Below, in pieces: positions 58,727 to 64,000 of a stretch of DNA of 64,000 bases. Within the stretch, counting starts at the first letter, position 1. The number at the start of each line of letters is the position of its first letter. The notes under the pieces were generated by a model, which was not told the origin of the DNA, did no database searches, and worked only from the letters and a program-made list of their open reading frames with translations. Position numbers and translations under genes: made by a program. Source of the stretch: Ectocarpus siliculosus (taxonomy: Eukaryota > Sar > Phaeophyceae > Ectocarpales > Ectocarpaceae); contig FN649740.1 in the NCBI GenBank assembly GCA_000310025.1, forward strand, positions 962,336-1,026,335, in the 5' to 3' direction.

Positions 58727-61019
58727 GGTGCTGGATAGAATGTAGAAGAAGTGTGCACGGTGGAGAGAGGTTGGAGTGGTTGATGTTGTGGGAGTGATCA
58801 GGGTGGGCGCGGAAGGCAGAGAGCAGCAGCGCGCGCGGTTTTTTGCGCGAAAAAAGAACAACCGCTGTTGCACCCAAAATCTTAAAAAATAAAAAATTAT
58901 CGTTGTATTTTCAGATGTTGAACTCACGAGTTCAAGTTGAAGGGGCCTAGCAACACAAACACCAAGATATCCTGCAACTACAAATTGCGTGCCAAGTTAC
59001 GCCGCAAATTAGTTCCGGATCAGCGGATCAGCCCATGGGGATCTCGGGTCTACTGAATGATGCGTGTATCGAACGTTACCGCGCGCGCCCCGGTGCTGGC
59101 GTCTTGGCACGGTCATGGGTATAAGGCGGGGAACATGAGGAGGAGAAGGCGCAGTGTTCCTGCGCCCTACGGTGCAACGTCAGGAGTGAGAAGAGGCGCA
59201 CGCGCGATGGTCTTTTTTTAAATCCGGTGAGAAACCTTCAGACTATATTGTAATGCGTTGCGAATTTTGTGTACAATTGGGCAGAGACAACACGATGAAA
59301 GGCGTCGTCCAGGACACAAAGATATTGCGATGCGAGGCCACCATTGCAGTAGAGAACAACCACTGCAAGGATAAAAAACAAATCTGGATAAGACGTGCGA
59401 AATATTGCGGCTCATATTGTATCCCGTGGGAAGAAAACTACCAATCAATATTGTTTCGCGTTTTCCCTAAATAAATGTTGGTGTTCGTGTAGACTAGTCG
59501 ACAGCAGAGTAGTCTATGCCTATGATGTAGTAAAGGACCTGTATCTTCAGTAGTAAGTCGTTCATCACACACCGCACCGCCGTACAGATGATGATATGGA
59601 CACAAAATATCTACACGTACGTGAAAGATGCGATGCGCTATACGGTAGAGCAAAAGAGCGAGTGCGGCGAACAGGGTGCGCTACTCGTTGTCGGGATGGT
59701 CACAATTAAAAATTAATAATGGATTGGGGAATCCTTTTCTCCCCCCCCCTCGCCGGGAGCAGAAGTATCGCGCGCGGGGGGGGGGGAGGAGAGAGAATTA
59801 CCGCTGGTGGTGTGCACATGCAAAGCAAGGGTTTGGGGGTCGGGTAGGGAGGAGGAAGACCGGCGAGACATAAAAGGCAGCACTGGAGCGAAAAGATTTT
59901 TACTGGATTCTCGGCGGTTGTACAATACGCGGCTCCTATCTGTTGTGTGCCGAAGAAAAAAAACGCCCCCTTGGCACCGCAAGCAGAGTAATTCACCCCC
60001 GGAACCCAGGTTGTTGTTGAGATGATTTGGTTTCTATGGCAGCACAAACAAAGAATTGGGAACTGCAACTGCGGCAGACTTGAGGTGGGAGGAAGAAAGG
60101 GTAGACGAGTCCTCGAAAAATGCCCCGCGCTAATGGTTTGAAGAGTGGGACCTCCGTTCGTTGTTCTTCAGTGGTGCGCGGGTGCGTGGATAACAACACC
60201 CGAGCGGCTGGTGGGGGGGACGGGGCTGGTTTGCGCGAGACTACAATTGTAGTGGAAAGGCACGTTGAGGGAGCGGGTCGACTTTCTATGTAGTGTTTCC
60301 GTGCGTCACAGATAGTGCCTGCTGTCCCTGGCATGACTCGTTCTTGTCGAGTATCCAAGAAGACCGAAGGTTTTTCGCACAGTTCTTGGTGAAGACATCA
60401 ATACGCCCCTGTTACGGTTTGGTTCACAATCCCCGCGAGCGCCTTCAAGCGCAATGGTTGCACCGCAGCAGCATTGTATCGCAGACTGTGCGGAGAGCGG
60501 GGTATTAAAACGAGCACAACCTTGTATAGTGCACAAAACACACCGGGGGGGGGGGGTGTACTCATAGTCGTGCATGCCGTAGTCGTTTGACCATTGACCT
60601 CGCATCCCTACAAAGCCGGGACGGAGCACGCCGGGTTCTCACCGGACCAGGCTCTCACATCACCAAGCGCGAAGCGCCGTGAGGTATTTGGCGAGTCGCA
60701 TGAAGGGTGAGCTGCATCCTGCTAAGGGTGTTCGGCATCTTGTGCTTACTTCCTTGCGTACGGATGACAGCTACGTATGACTTAATTTATTTTCTGGTGC
60801 TTTCACTTCCAGAGACAGTTGTAAGCACTGTGTAACTGCCTCGAGGAAGCTTGGCCATTTTAACACAACGTGGTGCGATCATCCCCCGTTGCGCGGAGTG
60901 AGGTTTCTCGACCCCGCACAACATGATCTACTCGACCACCATTATGGTTACCGCCAAAAAAAAAAACGAGGTAAAAAAAAAAAAACGGTAACCTGGTTGC
61001 CGAGTTCACGAAGTGGATT
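58727..61019. other. Gene-poor region upstream of the beta-rich gene
   Basis: Contains the promoter side of the leftward 55,754-58,726 gene; an A/T-rich stretch lies near 58,882-58,905. No exon with splice support was found. Other contents are C and G runs near 59,744-59,787, a G run near 60,545, and two A runs near 60,956-60,985 flanked by the inverted pair 'ggttaccg'/'cggtaacc'. Confidence 0.5.
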
Positions 61020-61219
61020 GGCTTCTTTTACAACGTCGTTGCCAAGCGACGAAAACCCAATCCCGATGGCAAACACCGAGTGGGGGGCTTGTTTTACAAC
61101 GTCGTTGCCAAGCGACGAAAACCCAAACCCCGATGGCAAACACCGGGGGGGGGGGCGGCTTGTTTTACAACCTCGTTGCCAAGCGACAAAAACCCAACCC
61201 CGATGGCAAACACCGGGGG
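61020..61219. repeat. ~66-73-bp minisatellite, three units
   Basis: Three head-to-tail units each read 'ggctt(c/g)ttttacaac(g/c)tcg' then 'ttgccaagcgac(g/a)aaaaccc' then 'ccgatggcaaacaccg' and a G run of variable length. Unit length varies mainly through the G run. Each unit has TTGCCA near its start and TGGCAA near its end, a small inverted pair. The array directly abuts the 3' end of a retrotransposon copy on the minus strand. Confidence 0.85.
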
Positions 61220-61227
61220 GGAACACC

Positions 61228-64000
61228 GGGGGGGGGGGGGGTACTCTTTTGTTTTGCATGCCTTAGCGGTTAGACCATTGACCACGCGTCCTCGAGAGGA
61301 CGGAGCATTGTTCTCACAGGACCGATCACCGATGGCCAATCGTTCCTTCCGATTTTGTCAAAGGTGGCTCAACCATGTCTTCCCTGCAGTCTATCTATCC
61401 TATCGATATCACTTCCCGCCTTTTCAAACCACTTCCTATACCCCAGTACAGCTACCGTCTTATCCTGGCTATTCCATTCCTCAACCATCTCCCTGTGCCT
61501 TCCTTCTACTCTTCCCCGCTCAGTCTTGTGTTCTTCCCTCTCCTTCTTGTACAACTGACATTTCACAACTGCATGAACACGGTATTCGCACTCGGAGCCG
61601 CAATCACATTTGAACTTGTCTCCGTCGTCTACCTTCCGAAATCTTCGTCTACGTTCTCGAAGGCCAATGTCCCTGGCCCTGAATTTGACCTTCAGCTTTG
61701 TCCCTGCATCCGTTGGTCCATGTAGGTACTCCTTGAACTATTTTCCTTCTTTCAACATTCCACCCACTTCTAGGCCCTCCTTATCCTTGGTTTCTTTGCT
61801 TAGACTCTGTTCTGCTCTCTCGGCCAAAACAACAGATATCTTCTCCTTGAACCCCTTAGACCTTCCGTTTCCAGCGTGTCACCTTCGTCAATTTCGAACC
61901 CCTTCCATACGTCATCTACAACCTTGACCCACTCCGTGGGTTTTCTACCCCTCTTCTTATTTGCTTATTTCCCACTCCGCCTCCCGGGCTATTCTGGGCA
62001 ACCTCTCCTCTCCCATCCCGCACATGCGATACTGCCGTGTCAGCTTCCTTGCGTCTCTTCCCGATCGTAGGGATCGTATCCCCAGTTCTGCCCTGACGGC
62101 TGCATTACTTGTACGCTTGGAGCATCCTAGGATGACTGCGCCGGCTCAAGCTCTTTGACTACAGTCGTGGGCCCGGTTTAGCGGTTCCCTGTGTAGCGGG
62201 ATGCCCTGAATAGCGGCTATAAAACTCGTGACACGGCTGCACCCCGGTTTAGCGGTTATACAACCGCTGAACCGGTCGTGCCCTCAATAGCGGTTATTGG
62301 ACATGTTTGCAGCCACCAATAGCGGTTATCGGTTCAATTTTTGCGGGGACCTGCCTGTAGTGCGCGCTTCGCTTGCACGTACTCACAGCACAGCGACTTG
62401 GTCAGCCTGTTAGCTGGTCGATGCTCATAATAAAAAGGACACAGCGAGACACACACACATACACCAAACGACGCAGGGCCAGAGAAGAATCGCCGAAAAA
62501 TAGCTGAAGAAACGACGATGAGAGTGATGGTGGTAAAAGCAACGAGGATGATGGTGAAAACACTCCAAAACGAACTCGAGTGCAAGGTGGCAGTTTTCCT
62601 GTGTTGCTACCTACCGTGTCTGTCCTTATTCCGGGGAATAGCTTTTTCCTGCCCCATGCCGCCCCCTCACGAGGTCCCAGTTAGTGACATACAGAAGTGT
62701 TTTGTGCTTTCAACCGCGCTGAGACTGACGACGACGTCTTTTCATTGGTCAGCCGGTTAGCGCGGTCGATGCTAATAATAAAGACACACACCATGCGGCG
62801 CGTGGATGGAGAACTGTGCAAGCTTCTAGATGCGGCACGAGTCCAAGCGGCGCGCATGATTGTAAAGGTTGCTGTGGTGGCCGCATACACGGCATGTGTG
62901 TGGGGAGGTGGAGGTTCCGGATGAGAACGAGATGCAACCGGCCTACAACCAAGAAGGCCAGAGTTCCCCTCACTTTTCAAATCCGCCCAAGCGCCAAGAG
63001 GTGTAAGGTGGCTTTCTAGCACCAGGCGCGCGGAAAGAAACAACTCGCGCTGCAGCTACACGACAACAGCCCCACACGCGGCTCTACTTTGGCTAGAATC
63101 TCGAGGTTTTGAAGCTTTTTGACCAGAAGGTAGCGCACGCAGAAATAGTGCGCACAGGAAGAGATCGCGGAACCTTTGCGTAAAAGGTGCGAATGACGAG
63201 GTTGTTGAAAGTTGTCCGGTACATGGAGGGGGGCCTAACCTCCGACGACGACACGACGACCTAGAGCTAGGGCTAGATACCACCGCACAATTTGACGGAG
63301 CGAAGGGCAGGGGGGTGATGTCACCGCCACCACACTCAGAGGTATCATCGGATTTTGGCCAGCGTGGAGAGCGCGGAGTCGTGTGGCGTAAGCGAAGCAG
63401 CACACTATTTCGCGAGGCAAAAATGGCGTTCCTCGCAGCGCACGCCGCTCCTCCAGCGCGGAAGACAGATACCAGAGAGATTGCTTTGGGTGAAGAATGA
63501 TCGATACGCGACACACGGCAGAAATGAGATGCTCAAGCACGTGGTTGATTGCCATTGCGTTGTCACAAGTTTGTCTTATCACCTACTTCACTTCGTTAGA
63601 GACGCGAACGATTTTCCAGTCTTGATGAGGGGCATACAGTCCAGAAGGGAGAATAATCTTCATGCTTTGGCGAATTAAAATGCATCATTAATGAATGTGC
63701 TTGCGGCGTTGTCCTTCATTGGCTCGTTACTTCTTCATCTGCACCTTGTATGACTGCTGCAATGATACGCATGGCCCTATCAATATCAGCTCTCCACGCT
63801 GTTATTGTTGGGCAAAAATGGGCTTTTTCCCGGTTTAGCGGTTCATGACCGCTATTAAGCCTCCTGGTTCAGCGGATAATGACCGCTGAAGTGATTTAGC
63901 GGCGATGCCCTGAATAGCGGTTATAAAATTTCGTGACACTATGGACCGCTAAACCGGGCCCACGACTGTACTGTACCTTGTTTGTTTCTTTCCCATACTT
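61228..64000 (-). mobile_element. Degenerate LINE-like copy (poly-C family), split by a DNA transposon
   Basis: On the minus strand, 61,228-62,159 matches the 3' half of the retrotransposon at 19,354-21,504, including its 3' end ('aaggcatgcaaaac', then C run = G run at 61,228-61,241). Frameshifts break the reading frame; recognisable pieces include 'KTVAVLGYRKWFEKAGSDID'. The match stops at 62,159 with 'gtcaaagagcttgag' (antisense). It resumes at 63,971-64,000 with 'aagtatgggaaagaaac', the sequence just upstream in the intact element (about 20,555-20,582). The interval between is a separate transposon. The element continues beyond the window. Confidence 0.9.
62162..63968. mobile_element. Non-autonomous TA-flanked DNA transposon (Tc1/mariner-pogo type), 1.8 kb
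   Basis: Perfect 24-bp terminal inverted repeats begin CAGTCGTGGGCCCGG at 62,162 and end with the complement at 63,968. Both ends are flanked by TA (62,160-62,161 and 63,969-63,970), as expected for Tc1/mariner/pogo insertion. 'TAGCGGTTAT'-type subterminal repeats are clustered in 62,175-62,330 and inverted in 63,835-63,955. An internal direct repeat ('ttggtcagcc.gttagc..ggtcgatgct') occurs at 62,399 and 62,745. No transposase ORF or DD-D/E motif was found, so it would need a transposase in trans. It sits inside an antisense LINE-like copy. Confidence 0.9.

Noticed and set aside
62518-63060. Transposase gene inside the TA-flanked element
   Set aside because: Only short, mutually overlapping frames occur; no helix-turn-helix or DD-E/D signature is visible.

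Overview
This is a eukaryotic genomic window. Almost every recognisable gene is split into short exons by GT-AG introns (plus one likely GC-AG intron), and coding phase carries across each junction. GC-rich exons, abundant C/G homopolymers, intron-rich genes and a precursor with Trp directly after a signal peptide suggest a stramenopile, most likely a brown alga of the Ectocarpus type. That assignment is inference; no rRNA or organelle marker is present. All gene models below were assembled by hand from splice signals and phase.

Left third (1-26,954): a direct tandem duplication. Unit 1 (577-13,101) and unit 2 (13,102-26,954) each carry the 3' part of a PUB-domain gene (+), a seven-exon gene (-) encoding a VOC-VOC-GyrI-like fusion protein, and the 3' tail of a RIF1-like gene (-). 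The inner junction at 13,101/13,102 joins a truncated RIF1 tail to a truncated PUB exon. The first VOC-GyrI gene (5,109-10,072) looks intact, about 471 aa. The second (17,477-23,960) has a non-LTR retrotransposon in an intron and an assembly gap inside one exon. One segment around its fifth exon is far more diverged than the rest, so the two copies are mosaics.

Middle (26,641-48,877): a large RIF1-like gene (-, 11 exons, about 1,820 aa) with an antisense retrotransposon fragment in an intron. About 350 bp from its start, a divergent (+) gene encodes a putatively N-myristoylated protein full of R-R-x-S motifs. A conserved-looking gene of unknown function follows, possibly the same transcription unit.

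Right third (48,878-64,000): a six-exon gene (-) for a type I membrane protein resembling the V-ATPase accessory subunit Ac45/BIG1 family; a four-exon gene (-) for a secreted or plastid-targeted beta-rich protein; a minisatellite; and a decayed retrotransposon copy (-) split by a 1.8-kb TA-flanked DNA transposon with perfect 24-bp terminal inverted repeats.

Four copies of one non-LTR retrotransposon family occur here. All end in the same short 3' sequence followed by a C run instead of poly(A). Other repeats are 40-70 bp palindromes built from inverted tRNA-like 5' halves, and a 90-bp minisatellite that differs by one unit between the duplicated blocks.
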